Of a stretch of DNA of 64,000 bases, positions 1-8,356 are shown piece after piece. The notes beneath the pieces were generated by a model. The model searched no databases, was not told where the DNA came from, and was given only the letters and a program-made list of their open reading frames with translations. Where the stretch lies: assembly GCF_000472505.1 (NCBI RefSeq), contig NZ_AWZR01000013.1:50266-114265 (forward strand), read 5' to 3'. Source of the DNA: Luteimonas sp. J29 (GTDB lineage Bacteria > Pseudomonadota > Gammaproteobacteria > Xanthomonadales > Xanthomonadaceae). How positions within the stretch are numbered: position 1 is the first letter of the stretch; every line of letters starts with the position of its first letter. The position numbers and the translations under genes are program-made.

Positions 1-159
1 GGCGCTCGACTTGCGCACCCCGATGTCCGGGCCGAAGTCGACCTCGAGCACGTAGGCCGGCTCGCGCGCCTGTTCGAAGACGCGCGCCGAGACGATCCGG
101 CCCACGCGCAGGTCCACGCGCATGAAGTCGTCCCAGGTGATGGTGGCTGCATCGGTCAC
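1..159 (-). CDS. csaA: CsaA/YgjH-like tRNA-binding protein (5' part only)
   Basis: The first 53 codons of a gene that runs off the left edge are present. The reverse complement starts GTG-ACC-GAT and reads MTDAATITWDDFMRVDLRVG, followed by a segment ending IGVRKSSA, the typical opening of CsaA/YgjH-type OB-fold tRNA-binding proteins. A strong GGAAGGAG Shine-Dalgarno lies 9 nt before the GTG. The GTG overlaps the pdxA stop as GTGA, which supports both the start and translational coupling. CsaA-type proteins bind tRNA and have been linked to export chaperoning. In many gammaproteobacteria rsmA follows pdxA; here this gene does. Identity is fairly sure, physiological role is not. Confidence 0.8.
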   Translation of the reverse strand, partial: MTDAATITWDDFMRVDLRVGRIVSARVFEQAREPAYVLEVDFGPDIGVRKSSA

Positions 160-1139
160 GGGCGTCGCTCCTTCCGGCCAGCGGCGAGCCGGGTGCAGGT
201 CGAAATGGCGGCGAACAGGCTCGACGGATCCGCGCGGCCGCTGCCGGCCAGGTCCAGCGCGGTCCCGTGGTCCACCGCCACCCGCGGGTAGGGCAGTCCC
301 AGGGTCAGGTTCACTGCCTGCTCGAAACCGCTGTACTTGAGTACGGGCAGGCCCTGGTCGTGGTACATCGCCAGCACCGCGTCGACCTCGCGCAGGCGCG
401 CGGGCAGGAACGCGGTGTCGGCAGGCAGCGGCCCGTCCAGGCGCAGGCCCTCGGCGCGCAGGCGCGCCAGCACGGGCTCGATCACCTCCATTTCCTCGCG
501 GCCCAGGTGCCCGGCCTCGCCCGCGTGGGGATTGAGGCCGAGCACGGCGATGCGGGGCGAGTCGATGCCGAAGCCCTCGCGCATCGCGGCCTCCACGATC
601 CGCAGCGTGCGCTCCAGCCCCGCCGCGGTAATCGCGTCGGCGACCGCGCGCAGCGGCAGGTGGGTGGTGGCGAGCGCGACCCGGACGACGTCGTTGGCCA
701 GCATCATCACCACGTCGCAGCCGGCCCGCGCGGCGAGCAGCTCGGTGGTGCCGGTGTAGGCGATGCCGCCGAGGTTGATCGTGGCCTTGTGGACCGGACC
801 TGTGACCAGGCCGTCGCAGGCACCGGCCAGGCAGTCGTCGGCCGCGCGCGCGAGCGCTTCGACCACGGCGGCGGCGTTGCGCGGGTCCGGGGCGCCCGGG
901 GGGCAGGCGACCGCATTCGGGATCCCGACCAGGCGCAGTTGGCCCGGCGCCGGGCAAGGGGCGTCGGGGGGCAGCAGTTCCAGGGGCAGGCCGAGGCGGT
1001 CGGCGGCTTCGACCAGGGTGCGGCCGTCGCCATAGGCCACCAGGTCCGCGTCCCAGGCGCGCTGGGCCGCGCGCACGCACAGCTCCGGCCCCACGCCGGC
1101 CGGCTCTCCCGGGACCAGCGCCAGGCGCGGGCGCGCCAT
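156..1139 (-). CDS. pdxA: 4-hydroxythreonine-4-phosphate dehydrogenase PdxA
   Basis: PdxA (327 aa) oxidises 4-phosphohydroxy-L-threonine in the DXP-dependent pyridoxal phosphate pathway, in the cytosol, using NAD and a divalent metal. The sequence opens MARPRLALVPGEPAGVGPEL, a normal PdxA start. It carries the GPVHKATINLGG segment and the C-terminal MYHDQGLPVLKYSGF and VAVDHGTALDLAG blocks, whose His and Asp residues bind metal and substrate in the family. The ATG lies 1 nt after the surA stop, and the gene ends in a GTGA overlap with the csaA-like gene. It is therefore the third cistron of lptD-surA-pdxA. Length is normal. Confidence 0.97.
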   Translation of the reverse strand: MARPRLALVPGEPAGVGPELCVRAAQRAWDADLVAYGDGRTLVEAADRLGLPLELLPPDAPCPAPGQLRLVGIPNAVACPPGAPDPRNAAAVVEALARAADDCLAGACDGLVTGPVHKATINLGGIAYTGTTELLAARAGCDVVMMLANDVVRVALATTHLPLRAVADAITAAGLERTLRIVEAAMREGFGIDSPRIAVLGLNPHAGEAGHLGREEMEVIEPVLARLRAEGLRLDGPLPADTAFLPARLREVDAVLAMYHDQGLPVLKYSGFEQAVNLTLGLPYPRVAVDHGTALDLAGSGRADPSSLFAAISTCTRLAAGRKERRP

Positions 1140-1140
1140 G

Positions 1141-2439
1141 TCAGCCGCCGGCGGAGTTGCCGAGGCGGATGTCGACGTAGGCCTCGCCGCGCATTTCGCG
1201 CAAGTAGCGGTCCCACTCGTCCTCGAGCTTGCGCTGGCCGATCGACTCGCGCACCTGGGCGCGCCGGTTCTCGTCGTCGACGCTGGCCTGGCGGGTGCCG
1301 ACCCGCTGCACGATGTGCCAGCCGGCCTGGGTGCGGAACGGCGCGGACACCTGGCCATCGGCGAGCGCCGCGACCTGGCCGCCGAACTCGGGGCCGAACT
1401 CGTCCTCGGTGAACCAGCCCAGGTCGCCGCCGGCGTCGCGGCTCATGGTGTCGTCGGAGCTCTCGCGCGCCACGGCCTCGAAATCCGCGCCGCCGGCGAT
1501 GCGCGCGCGCAGGCCGTCGATGCGGGCCTTGGCCTCGCTGTCGCCCGCGGGGCCCTCGGCCGGTCGCACCAGGATGTGGCGCGCGTGGTACTGGGTGACC
1601 GTCGGGCCGGAGGCCGCGGCATCGCGCACGTCCACCAGCTGCAGCAGCTGGAAACCGCTCGGGCCGCGGATCGGGCCGATCACCTCGCCGGGCGACATCG
1701 ACCGGATCGCGTTGGCGAAGGCCACCGGCACCTCGTCCAGGGTGCGCCAGCCGAGGTTGCCGCCCTCGAGCGCGTTCGGGCTGTCGGAGTAGCGCACCGC
1801 CGCAGCCGCGAAATCCATCTCGCCGCGGTCGATCAGGCCCTTGATGCCGTCGATCTTCTGCTGGCCGATGGCGATCTGCTCGGGCGTGGCGCCCTCCGGC
1901 AGGGCGACCAGGATGTGCGCCAGCTGGTACTGGCGGGCACCTGCGCGCGCGGCCAGCGCGGCGTCGACCTCGGCGTCGCTCACGCTGATCCGGCTCTGCG
2001 CGAAGCGCTGGCGCAGGCGCTGGATCATGATCTCGTCGCGCAGCGAGGCGCGGAAGTCCTCGATCGACATGCCTTCCAGCGCCAGCTGCTGGCGCAGCTG
2101 GTCGGGCGAGAGGTTGTTCTGCTGGGCGATCGCGTTGATCGCGCTGTCGACCTCGGCGTCGCCCACGCGCACGCCGGTCTCGGCCGCGCGCGTGGTCTGC
2201 AGTTTCATCAGGATCAGGCGTTCGAGCACCTGGCGTTCGAGCACCTGGCGCGGCGGCAGCTGGTTCTGGCGGTCGGCGTACTGGGCGAGGATGTTGGCCA
2301 CCGCCCGGTTGAGTTCGCTCTGCAGGATCACGTCCTCGTCCACCACCGCGACGATGCGCTCCAGCGGCTGGACCTGTTGCGCGAGGGCGGAGGCCGCGAA
2401 CAGCAGTGCGGCGCACAGGAAGGCGATGCGGGTCTTCAT
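1141..2439 (-). CDS. surA: periplasmic peptidyl-prolyl isomerase/chaperone SurA
   Basis: SurA (432 aa) escorts unfolded outer-membrane beta-barrel proteins across the periplasm to the BAM complex. A Sec signal peptide (MKTRIAFLCAALLFAASALA) ends at ALA-QQ. It is followed by the SurA N-terminal domain (VQPLERIVAVVDEDVILQSE) and two parvulin-type PPIC domains, at about residues 170-270 and 285-385. The second contains YHARHILVRP and GGDLGWFTEDEF. I chose the ATG at 2439 because it overlaps the lptD stop as ATGA and begins the signal peptide; longer frames upstream only shadow lptD. lptD, the upstream gene, is itself a classic SurA client. Confidence 0.97.
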   Translation of the reverse strand: MKTRIAFLCAALLFAASALAQQVQPLERIVAVVDEDVILQSELNRAVANILAQYADRQNQLPPRQVLERQVLERLILMKLQTTRAAETGVRVGDAEVDSAINAIAQQNNLSPDQLRQQLALEGMSIEDFRASLRDEIMIQRLRQRFAQSRISVSDAEVDAALAARAGARQYQLAHILVALPEGATPEQIAIGQQKIDGIKGLIDRGEMDFAAAAVRYSDSPNALEGGNLGWRTLDEVPVAFANAIRSMSPGEVIGPIRGPSGFQLLQLVDVRDAAASGPTVTQYHARHILVRPAEGPAGDSEAKARIDGLRARIAGGADFEAVARESSDDTMSRDAGGDLGWFTEDEFGPEFGGQVAALADGQVSAPFRTQAGWHIVQRVGTRQASVDDENRRAQVRESIGQRKLEDEWDRYLREMRGEAYVDIRLGNSAGG

Positions 2440-4835
2440 GGCAGGAAGTCGTCGGCAGGCTGGTCGTCGTCGTCCACGCTGCCCTGCAGCTCCGACGGCG
2501 GGACGAGGTAGAGGTCGTCTCGGTGATAGCCGAGGATAGCACGGCGCAGCCGGCTCCGGTTGTCCGGACCGGCCGAGCCCAGGCCCTTGAGCTCGATCTC
2601 GAGCTGGATCGAGTCGTTCATCTCGCCACGGGTGTTGCGCAGGTAGCGGCGGGCCACCAGGCGCGCCGCCACGCAGCAGCTTTCCCACTGCACGCCGGCG
2701 ATGCCCTCGAGCACCTGGTTGTGCTGCAGCGAGTAGTAATAGCGGCCGACCACCGACCACGCCTGGTTGATCGGGTACAGGAACGACAGGTCCACCTGCT
2801 CGAGCAGGTCGGTCTGGCGCAGCGCGCTTCTACGATAGCGGTAGGCGAAGTTGATGATGCCGTCGTCGCCGACCAGGTAGCGGGTGCGGATGGTGGCCAG
2901 GTCCTCGCGGCGGGTGGTCGGATTCCACTGGTAGGAGGCGCCGACCGTCCAGCGGTCGTTGACGGCGTAGCTCCCGTCCACCACCCAGGCCGATTCGCCC
3001 TTGCTGATCGGCGCCTCGTTGCCGAGCGTGATCCGGGCGTCCTCGAAGTAGCGGATCTGGCCGGCGCTGAGCGAGAGCTTCTCGCGGCCGTCGGACTCGC
3101 GGATCAGGCGCGTGCTCAGCGCCACCGTGAGCTGGTTCGCGTCGCCCTGGCGGTCGCCGCCCGAGTAGCGGTTGTCGCGGAACAGCTGGCCCCAGCTGAA
3201 GGTCATCGGCCGGGTGTCGAACAGCGGGAAGTCGTCCTGGTCGCGGTAAGGCACGTTGAGGTAGAACAGCCGCGGCTCGAGCGTGTGCAGGTACCGTTCG
3301 CCGCGGAAGCGGGTCTCGCGGTCGAAGAACAGGCCCGCGTCCAGCGATGCCATCGGGTGGCTCGCGGAGGGCGACTCGTCATCGGTGCCGAAACCCTCGT
3401 CGAGGCGGTACTGGACGTGGCGCAGCGCGAGCGTCGGCCGGACGAACCAGCTCGAGCCTTCCAGGGGCATGCTCACCCACGGCTTGAGGAACAGGCGGCT
3501 GCCGCCCGGCTTGGTCTCGGTGCCGTTGGGTCGCGTCTCGTTGTCGATGTGGGTGAAGCGCGTCGCCTCGGCGTCCACGCCCGCGACCAGCCAGCCGTCG
3601 AAGGGCTGTTCCCACGAGAAGGATGCCCGTGGCAGGCGGTTGTAGGGCAGCCTGCTCTCGTCGATGGTGTAGTCGGCCAGATGCCGGTACTGGCCTTCGA
3701 TCAGGGCGCTCCAATGCCGTCCCCGCCCGTAGAGGCCGACCGTGCTCTTGAGCGAGGACACCGATGCTCCTTCGATGCTGCTGCTCGCGTCCTCGATCCA
3801 GCGCGGGTCGCTGAGCCAGTGCAGCCGCGCACGGGCGCGCCAATTGCGATTGAACCGGTGTACTCCGGAATAGCGGAACGCGCCGCGGTCCTCCCTGCGA
3901 CGGTTCTCTTCGATCGGGACCTCGTCGATTTCGCGCTCGCGGTCGCGCCAGGTCAGGTCATCCGACGGCAGCAGCTGCAGGTCGAAGGTGCCGCGCCCGC
4001 CCGGGTACAGGTAGCGGAACTCGGTCCCGAGCTGCAGGCCGCGCTTGCTCATCCAGCGCGGTTCCAGGGTGAGGTCGTAGTTTGGCGCCAGGTTGAAATA
4101 GACCGGCTGCGTGTAGTCGAAGCCATTGCGGCTGGACACGCCGATGTTGGGATAGAGCAGGCCGGTGCGGCGGCGGTCGTCGATCGGGAACGCCAGCCAC
4201 GGCACGTACAGTACCGGCACCTTGCCGATGCGCAGGGTGGCGTTGCGGGCCACGCCGGTGCCTTCCTCGGTGTCGACGTCGATGCGCTGCGCGCGCAGTT
4301 CCCACCAGCGCTGGCTGGGAGGGCAGGTCGAGTACGTGGACTCGAACATCCGGCCCCTGGAGTCCTGCATCTCGATGCGCTCGGCACCACCGTTGCCGCG
4401 GCGCTCTGTCAGCTGGTAGCTGACGTTGTCGATGCGGTGCGAATCGGTGTTCTGGTCGCCCTCGAGGCGGTCGGCCACCACGCGCATCCCCGAATCCTGG
4501 TAGCGCACGTTGCCGGTGGCGACGTAGGTGCCGGTCTCCTGCGAGAACTCGATGCTGTCGGTACCCAGGAACTGGTCGCCCCGGCGCAGCGTCACGTTGC
4601 CGGTGACGTTGTAGATGCCGCCGTCCATGCCGATGGTCTGGTCGCCCTGGATGTCGGTGGGCAGGCTGTCGCGGTCGGCGGGAGCGCCGACCGGCGGCTG
4701 CGCGTCGGGGAACAGCGGGACGGCGTCCTCGACCGGGCACAGCGACCAGTCGACCGGGATGTCGTCATCCGCATGGGCCGCCAGCGACATCGCGATGCAG
4801 ATCGGCAGGGGCAACAGGCGGAATGCTGGACGCAC
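2436..4835 (-). CDS. lptD: LPS-assembly outer-membrane protein LptD
   Basis: LptD (799 aa) is the beta-barrel which, with LptE, inserts lipopolysaccharide into the outer leaflet of the outer membrane. It has a signal peptide ending at AAHA-DD, an OstA-like N-terminal jellyroll (about residues 70-190; NVTGNVTLRRGDQ), then a long beta-barrel rich in aromatic strands. The four cysteines expected of LptD can be seen: one in DWSLCPVED, one in YSTCPPSQRWW, and an adjacent pair in WESCCVAARL near the C terminus. In E. coli these form the inter-domain disulfides needed for function. It is first gene of the lptD-surA-pdxA run and overlaps surA by 4 nt. The 112 bp upstream would hold its promoter; I could not assign boxes with confidence. 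Confidence 0.97.
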   Translation of the reverse strand: MRPAFRLLPLPICIAMSLAAHADDDIPVDWSLCPVEDAVPLFPDAQPPVGAPADRDSLPTDIQGDQTIGMDGGIYNVTGNVTLRRGDQFLGTDSIEFSQETGTYVATGNVRYQDSGMRVVADRLEGDQNTDSHRIDNVSYQLTERRGNGGAERIEMQDSRGRMFESTYSTCPPSQRWWELRAQRIDVDTEEGTGVARNATLRIGKVPVLYVPWLAFPIDDRRRTGLLYPNIGVSSRNGFDYTQPVYFNLAPNYDLTLEPRWMSKRGLQLGTEFRYLYPGGRGTFDLQLLPSDDLTWRDREREIDEVPIEENRRREDRGAFRYSGVHRFNRNWRARARLHWLSDPRWIEDASSSIEGASVSSLKSTVGLYGRGRHWSALIEGQYRHLADYTIDESRLPYNRLPRASFSWEQPFDGWLVAGVDAEATRFTHIDNETRPNGTETKPGGSRLFLKPWVSMPLEGSSWFVRPTLALRHVQYRLDEGFGTDDESPSASHPMASLDAGLFFDRETRFRGERYLHTLEPRLFYLNVPYRDQDDFPLFDTRPMTFSWGQLFRDNRYSGGDRQGDANQLTVALSTRLIRESDGREKLSLSAGQIRYFEDARITLGNEAPISKGESAWVVDGSYAVNDRWTVGASYQWNPTTRREDLATIRTRYLVGDDGIINFAYRYRRSALRQTDLLEQVDLSFLYPINQAWSVVGRYYYSLQHNQVLEGIAGVQWESCCVAARLVARRYLRNTRGEMNDSIQLEIELKGLGSAGPDNRSRLRRAILGYHRDDLYLVPPSELQGSVDDDDQPADDFLP

Positions 4836-4947
4836 GCGGCAGGATCCCGGGGGGCGGAAAGGCCGCTAGCTTGCCGGAACCCCCGTGCAGCGGCAATGCA
4901 GATGGCAACCGCGGTTCATGCTGCGGGGAGGGTTGACGCCGCAACGT

Positions 4948-5892
4948 TCACCGTGGCCCGGTCCCCGCGTCGGCCTCCAGCAGCGCGGCGACATGGGCGA
5001 CCGCGCCCTCGGCCAGCGCCCCGAGGTGGTAGCCGCCCTCGAGCATCGACACGATCCGGCCCTGGGCGTGGTGCGCGGCCTCCCGCATGAGCTCCCCGGT
5101 CAGCCAGCCGAAGTCGGCCGGTTCGAGGTCGAACTGGGCCATCGGGTCGCGGCGGTCGCCGTCGAACCCGGCCGACACCAGCACCAGTTGCGGTTCGAAC
5201 GACCGGAGCGCCGGCAGCAGCTCCTCGCGCCAGGCCTGGCGGAACGCCCCGCCGCCGGCGCCGGCCGGCAGCGGCATGTTCACGACGTTGCCGGCGCCGC
5301 GCTCGTTGCCGGCGCCCGACCACGGATAGATACCGGCCTGGTGGGTACTCAGGTACAGCACCCGCGGGTCGTGCTCGAAGATGGCCTGGGTGCCGTTGCC
5401 GTGGTGGACGTCGAAGTCGATGATCGCCACCCGGCCGAGGCCGAAGCGGTCGAGCGCGTGCGCGGCGGACACGGCGATGTTGTTGAACAGGCAGAATCCC
5501 ATCGCCGCGTCGACCGTGGCGTGGTGCCCGGGCGGACGTACCGCGCAGAACGCGACGTCGGTTTCCCCGTGCATGACCGCGTCGACCGCCGCCACGCCGG
5601 CGCCCGCTGCGCGAAGCGCCGCCTCGGGCGAGCCGGGCGAGACCACGGTATCGGGGTCGAGGTGGAGCGTGCCGTGCGGGGGCGGGCTCAGGACCGTGGC
5701 CAGCAGGCGTTCGTCGTGCACCCGCAGCAGCTGGCCGCGGGTGGCGCGCGGGGCCTCGATCCATTCGATGCCGGGGAACGCGTCGTGCACCGCCTCGAGC
5801 ACCGAGCCCAGCCGGTCCGCGCACTCGGGATGTTCCAGGCCGGTGTCGTGGTCCAGGCAGGCCGGGTGCGTGTAGCCGAGCAGGCGGGCCAT
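4948..5892 (-). CDS. histone deacetylase family protein (class II HDAC-like amidohydrolase)
   Basis: A 314-aa zinc-dependent deacetylase of the arginase/HDAC fold. Visible motifs are RPPGHHATVDAAMGFCLFNN (tandem active-site His), IIDFDVHHGNGTQ (the Asp and His that bind zinc) and VSAGFDGDRRDPM (the third zinc ligand Asp). Bacterial members deacetylate polyamines, acetoin-related or protein-acetyl substrates; the substrate here cannot be read from sequence. The gene starts 3 nt after the stop of the cobalamin adenosyltransferase gene, so the two are very likely cotranscribed. No functional link between them is obvious. Confidence 0.93.
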   Translation of the reverse strand: MARLLGYTHPACLDHDTGLEHPECADRLGSVLEAVHDAFPGIEWIEAPRATRGQLLRVHDERLLATVLSPPPHGTLHLDPDTVVSPGSPEAALRAAGAGVAAVDAVMHGETDVAFCAVRPPGHHATVDAAMGFCLFNNIAVSAAHALDRFGLGRVAIIDFDVHHGNGTQAIFEHDPRVLYLSTHQAGIYPWSGAGNERGAGNVVNMPLPAGAGGGAFRQAWREELLPALRSFEPQLVLVSAGFDGDRRDPMAQFDLEPADFGWLTGELMREAAHHAQGRIVSMLEGGYHLGALAEGAVAHVAALLEADAGTGPR

Positions 5893-5895
5893 GGC

Positions 5896-6444
5896 CTAGC
5901 GTCTCTGGTGCTGCCAGAGCACTTCGCCGTGCCCGTCGTGGCGCGCCAGCGCCCGGGCGAGCACGAACAGCAGGTCGGACAGGCGGTTGAGGTAGCGGAC
6001 CGCCTGCGGCCGCACCGCTTCCTGGCGCGCAAGCGCCACGGCGGCGCGTTCGGCGCGGCGCACCACGGTGCGCGCGACATGGCAGCGCGCCGCGGCCTCG
6101 CCCCCGCCGGGCAGGATGAAGTCCTTCAGCGGGGGCAGCGTGTCGTTGTGGTGGTCGAGCCACGCTTCCAGGCGCTCGACGTCGGCGTCGTGGATCGCAG
6201 CGTGGCCGGGGATGCAGAGCTCGCCGCCGAGGTCGAACAGCTGGTGCTGGATCGCGGTCAGCTGTTCGCGCACGTCGTCGGGCAGCGTCGCGGCGAGCAG
6301 CAGGCCGATGCTCGAGTTGGCCTCGTCGACGGTGCCGTAGGCCTCCACCCGCGCCGAGTCCTTGGCGACCCGGCTGCCGTCGCCCAGCCCGGTACTGCCG
6401 TCGTCGCCGGTCCGGGTGTAGATCTTCGACAGCCGGTTGCCCAT
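5896..6444 (-). CDS. PduO-type cob(I)alamin adenosyltransferase
   Basis: A 182-aa enzyme that transfers the adenosyl group of ATP to cob(I)alamin, making adenosylcobalamin. The N terminus IYTRTGDDGSTGLGDGSRV and the following YGTVDEANSSIG are the ATP-binding signatures of the PduO/MMAB family. The C-terminal half keeps the RRAERA and YLNRLSDLLFVLAR motifs of the trimeric helical bundle. It lies between a DUF6580 membrane protein upstream (16 nt gap) and an HDAC-like gene downstream. No cobalamin riboswitch is apparent in the 87 bp ahead of the run. Its use is probably corrinoid salvage, since no cob biosynthesis genes are in view. Confidence 0.95.
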   Translation of the reverse strand: MGNRLSKIYTRTGDDGSTGLGDGSRVAKDSARVEAYGTVDEANSSIGLLLAATLPDDVREQLTAIQHQLFDLGGELCIPGHAAIHDADVERLEAWLDHHNDTLPPLKDFILPGGGEAAARCHVARTVVRRAERAAVALARQEAVRPQAVRYLNRLSDLLFVLARALARHDGHGEVLWQHQRR

Positions 6445-6460
6445 GGCGGCGTGGCGCCGC

Positions 6461-7057
6461 TCAGACGGTTTGCGCGCGCAGCACCGGCAGGCGGCTGCGC
6501 AGCAGGGCGAAGCCGCCGAACAGCAGGGCCGAGTAGGCCAGCGTGCTGATGAGCGTGGTCTTGAAGAACGGCAGCGCGGCGACGTAGCAGGGCACCAGGC
6601 CCGCGCTGCAGGCCGGGTAGCCGGGCACCGCGAAGGCGGTGACCCAGACCGCGAAATTGCTGACCAGGAAGAACAGCACCGAGCCGGCGAGCGCGTAGCC
6701 CAGCACGCGGCCGCCCGTGACCCGGCCGCGCAGGCCGAAGGCCAGGGCGACGGTGGCGAGCACGCACAGGTAGTTGGCGGCCAGGCTCGGCAGGTAGGCG
6801 GCCGAGGTCAGGTAGTCGAGGTAGACGGCGCCGCGCGCCAGGCCCAGGCCCAGGTCCGACACCACCATCGCCAGCACCGGCACCAGCACGGCCATGCGGC
6901 GGCTGGCGAAATAGGCGCCACCGAACAGGGCGATCGCCTCGATCGGGGCGAAGTTGGGCGGCAGCGGCAGCCAGCGCGACATCGCGGCCAGCAGGATCAT
7001 CGCCGCCAGCACGAGCGGGCCGGGTGCGAGGGAGATGGCGGAAGCGGGTCGGGTCAT
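6461..7057 (-). CDS. DUF6580-type integral membrane protein
   Basis: A 198-aa protein with about five to six hydrophobic segments and little soluble sequence. The opening helices, the PNFAPIEAIALFGGAYF motif and the SNFAVWV segment resemble the DUF6580 putative transport family. Members often sit beside cobalamin genes, and here the adenosyltransferase gene follows 16 nt downstream in the same direction. A corrinoid-precursor or small-molecule transport role is inferred from that neighbourhood only. The gene leads the minus-strand run 7057-4948, with a probable -10 box (TAGAAT) at 7090-7095. Confidence 0.75.
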   Translation of the reverse strand: MTRPASAISLAPGPLVLAAMILLAAMSRWLPLPPNFAPIEAIALFGGAYFASRRMAVLVPVLAMVVSDLGLGLARGAVYLDYLTSAAYLPSLAANYLCVLATVALAFGLRGRVTGGRVLGYALAGSVLFFLVSNFAVWVTAFAVPGYPACSAGLVPCYVAALPFFKTTLISTLAYSALLFGGFALLRSRLPVLRAQTV

Positions 7058-7089
7058 GGCGGATCGTCGTTGCGTGAGGGATCAGGCGC

Positions 7090-7095
7090 ATTCTA
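7090..7095 (-). promoter_or_regulatory. probable -10 box of the DUF6580/adenosyltransferase run
   Basis: On the minus strand the hexamer reads TAGAAT, 32 nt before the ATG at 7057. It matches TATAAT at five of six positions. I see no convincing -35. Confidence 0.4.
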
Positions 7096-7132
7096 ACCGC
7101 AGCCCCGGCCGGGGGGAGGCGGGGCGAGCCGG

Positions 7133-7138
7133 TATCAT
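7133..7138 (+). promoter_or_regulatory. probable -10 box of ubiH, leaderless arrangement
   Basis: TATCAT (five of six matches to TATAAT) ends 6 nt before the ubiH ATG at 7145. Transcription would begin at or next to the start codon. No Shine-Dalgarno sequence fits between box and ATG, which agrees with a leaderless mRNA. No good -35 hexamer is seen. Confidence 0.45.
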
Positions 7139-7144
7139 CGGCGC

Positions 7145-8356
7145 ATGCACGCAGACGTCCACCAGGTGGTGATCATCGGCGGCGGCCTGGTGGGCGCCAG
7201 CCTCGCCATCGCCCTCGATCGCGCCGGCGTCGGCGCCACCCTGGTCGAGACCACGCCGGCAGGCGCCTTGCCCGCGGTGTTCGACCAGCGCAACCTGAGC
7301 TTCGCCGAGGCCAGCGTCAACGCGCTCACGGCGCTGGGGGTGCTGCAGCACCTGCGAATCCCGGCGGGCGCGATCCGCCGCATCCACGCCAGCCGCGAGG
7401 GCGACTTCGGCCGGGTGCTGCTCGACGCCCGCGACTACGGACGCGAGGCCTTCGGCCAGGTGGTGGTCGCGCGCGATTTCGGCGATGCGCTGGAAGCGCG
7501 CCTGTCGTCGACCAGCCGCGTGCGCCGGCTGCGCCCGGCGCGCTTCGTGGGTCTCGGGGCCTGCACGGACGGGATCCGCGAGGTGCGCCTGGCGGGAGAG
7601 GCCGGCGAGTCCACCCTGCGCGCGCGCCTGGTGGTGGCGGCGGACGGAACCGACAGCGTGGTGCGCGCGGCCCTGGGGATCGCCGCGGAGGTGCACGATT
7701 ACCGCCAGCACCTGTTCGTGGCCCGGGTGCGTGCGCAGCGGGCTCCGGACGGGACCGCGTGGGAACGCCTGCGCGCGGACGGCCCGACCGCCCTGCTGCC
7801 GCGCGGCGACGGGGCCCATGGCCTGGTCCACGGCGTGGCCGCGGACGACGCCGACGCCGTGGCCCGGCTGGACGAGGCCGGCTTCCTGGCCCGGGTCCAG
7901 GGCGCCCTGGGCTGGCGCGCCGGACGCCTGCTCGAGGCCGGTCCGCGCAGCGCCTATCCGCTGCGGCGGGTGGTGGCCGACCGCACCATCGCGCAGCGCG
8001 CGGTCCTGGTGGGCAACGCCGCCCAGACCATCCATCCGATCGGCGCCCAGGGGTTCAACCTCGGGCTGCGCGACGCGCTGACCCTCGCCGAACTGCTGGC
8101 GGAGGCGGAGGACCCCGGCAGCGACGCCGTGCTGGAGGCCCACGCCGCGCGGCGCGCGGACGACCGCGAGCGCACCCTCGCGTTTTCAGATGGACTGGCG
8201 CGCCTGACGTCCAACGACGCGCCGCTGTTGCGGCCGCTGCGCAGCCTCGGCCTGCTGGCCCTGGACCGGGTGCCGACGCTGCAGGCCCTGCTGGCGGGCG
8301 GCGCGATGGGTTACCGTGGCGACGTGCCCGCGCTGTGCCGCGGGGTGGCGGCATGA
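7145..8356 (+). CDS. ubiH: 2-octaprenyl-6-methoxyphenol hydroxylase, UbiH
   Basis: A 403-aa FAD-dependent monooxygenase of the UbiH/COQ6 family that hydroxylates a ring position of the ubiquinone precursor at the inner face of the membrane. It has the N-terminal dinucleotide fold VVIIGGGLVGASLAIAL, the mid-protein DG motif (VVAADGTDSVVR) and the C-terminal FAD motif GNAAQTIHPIGAQGFNLGLR. The stop overlaps the start of a second hydroxylase gene as ATGA, so the two are translationally coupled. The pairing of two related hydroxylases is usual in gammaproteobacteria. The exact ring position assigned to each is inferred from family. Confidence 0.92.
   Translation: MHADVHQVVIIGGGLVGASLAIALDRAGVGATLVETTPAGALPAVFDQRNLSFAEASVNALTALGVLQHLRIPAGAIRRIHASREGDFGRVLLDARDYGREAFGQVVVARDFGDALEARLSSTSRVRRLRPARFVGLGACTDGIREVRLAGEAGESTLRARLVVAADGTDSVVRAALGIAAEVHDYRQHLFVARVRAQRAPDGTAWERLRADGPTALLPRGDGAHGLVHGVAADDADAVARLDEAGFLARVQGALGWRAGRLLEAGPRSAYPLRRVVADRTIAQRAVLVGNAAQTIHPIGAQGFNLGLRDALTLAELLAEAEDPGSDAVLEAHAARRADDRERTLAFSDGLARLTSNDAPLLRPLRSLGLLALDRVPTLQALLAGGAMGYRGDVPALCRGVAA

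Noticed and set aside
2406..5090. 894-codon open frame on the plus strand opposite lptD
   Set aside because: Antisense shadow of high-GC coding sequence; no recognisable motifs, biased Ala/Val/Arg composition, while lptD on the minus strand has clear family features.
7058..7144. Cobalamin riboswitch ahead of the DUF6580/adenosyltransferase genes
   Set aside because: The 87-bp gap is too short and has no B12-box-like sequence.
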